A stretch of 5,664 nt of DNA from Terriglobia bacterium (lineage in GTDB: Bacteria > Acidobacteriota > Terriglobia > UBA7540): assembly GCA_030036915.1 (NCBI GenBank), contig JASHSC010000696.1:1-5664 (forward strand), written 5' to 3'. Positions within the stretch are counted from its first letter, which is position 1. Each line of letters opens with the position of its first letter. Position numbers and translations under genes: made by a program. Shown here in pieces: positions 5,350-5,664 of the stretch. Under the pieces are notes generated by a model. The model was not told where the DNA came from. It did no database searches and worked only from the letters and a program-made list of their open reading frames with translations.

Positions 5350-5664
5350 GATCTCCGGGTTGGGGTTCCGCAGTTTTGCCAAATACGTTGTGCGGGGCCG
5401 TGTGCTCAAATCAGTCAAGATGCCGTAGTTCCGCGATTGCTTTTTCAACTTCGTCACGCGGCTATTCATGTCGTTGATGTTGCCGAAAACAATCGCCTGC
5501 GTCGGGCAAGTTTGTTGGCAGGCGGTAACGATTTCGCCGTCTTGAATTACCCGGCCCGCTTCTTCCGCGGCAATCTTCACGCGGTTAATGCGCTGGATGC
5601 AGTAGGAGCACTTCTCCATTACGCCGCGGCTGCGCACGGTCACATCCGGGTTGCGCTGAAGCAT
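5341..5664 (-). CDS. actB: Alternative Complex III subunit ActB, C-terminal part of the iron-sulfur subunit (cut by window edge)
   Basis: These 107 codons are the 3' end of a gene that enters from the right edge; the ATG at the edge is internal by family comparison, not a start. The fragment begins LQRNPDVTVRSRGVMEKCSY. It has a CSYC pair (Cys19, Cys22 of the fragment) and a CQQTCP pair (Cys49, Cys53), which are ligands of the ferredoxin-like clusters in NrfC/PsrB-type domains. In ACIII, ActB joins a catalytically inactive molybdopterin-oxidoreductase-like half to an iron-sulfur half with three 4Fe-4S clusters and one 3Fe-4S cluster. It carries electrons between the quinol site in ActC and the haem subunits. 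The tail, with RNYGILTDLSTRPRTTYLAK and NPNPEIKE, is typical of the ActB end. The missing N-terminal half should lie to the right, probably preceded by the pentahaem actA. The TAA stop is immediately followed by the actC start. Confidence 0.93.
   Translation of the reverse strand: MLQRNPDVTVRSRGVMEKCSYCIQRINRVKIAAEEAGRVIQDGEIVTACQQTCPTQAIVFGNINDMNSRVTKLKKQSRNYGILTDLSTRPRTTYLAKLRNPNPEIKE

Overview
All recognisable genes in this window lie on the minus strand and read from the right edge to the left edge as one tight gene block. Their products match Alternative Complex III (ACIII, quinol:cytochrome c/HiPIP oxidoreductase), followed by maturation and structural genes of a haem-copper cytochrome c oxidase. 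In transcription order they are: C-terminal end of actB (iron-sulfur subunit), actC (NrfD-like membrane subunit), actD (DUF3341 membrane subunit), actE (mono-haem cytochrome c lipoprotein), actF (second NrfD-like membrane subunit), a small one-helix membrane protein of unknown function, a SCO1/SenC-type copper chaperone, and the N-terminus of cytochrome c oxidase subunit II (coxB). ACIII replaces the bc1 complex in many bacteria. It oxidises menaquinol or ubiquinol and passes electrons through the ActE and ActA haems to an oxidase, so ACIII, a copper-site assembly factor and oxidase subunit II in one block form a complete quinol-to-oxygen branch.

The host is a Gram-negative-type bacterium. 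The SCO protein style (CPMLCP motif plus a C-terminal membrane anchor), the start of subunit II (MWQGF...PEQAST), the small protein with the YGWVD...RIPI block and the intergenic GC-rich palindrome are all, from memory, most like Acidobacteriota or neighbouring phyla such as Verrucomicrobiota. This assignment is inference.

Spacing is very tight. actB ends and actC begins on the next base, actE and actF share ATGA, and only short gaps separate the small protein and SCO genes. Two junctions are looser and both carry non-coding structure. The actC-actD junction (3896-3954) holds a 27-base interrupted palindrome that looks like a dispersed repeat. The sco-coxB junction (154-210) is filled by degenerate seven-base tandem units. 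No gap exceeds 300 bases, and I see no tRNA, rRNA, CRISPR array, transposase or clear factor-independent terminator. Plus-strand open frames are shadows of the minus-strand genes.

I do not see a wholly new system. The least explained items are the small membrane protein, the two intergenic repeats, and a perfect ribosome-binding sequence inside the 5' part of the SCO gene that has no ordinary start codon behind it.
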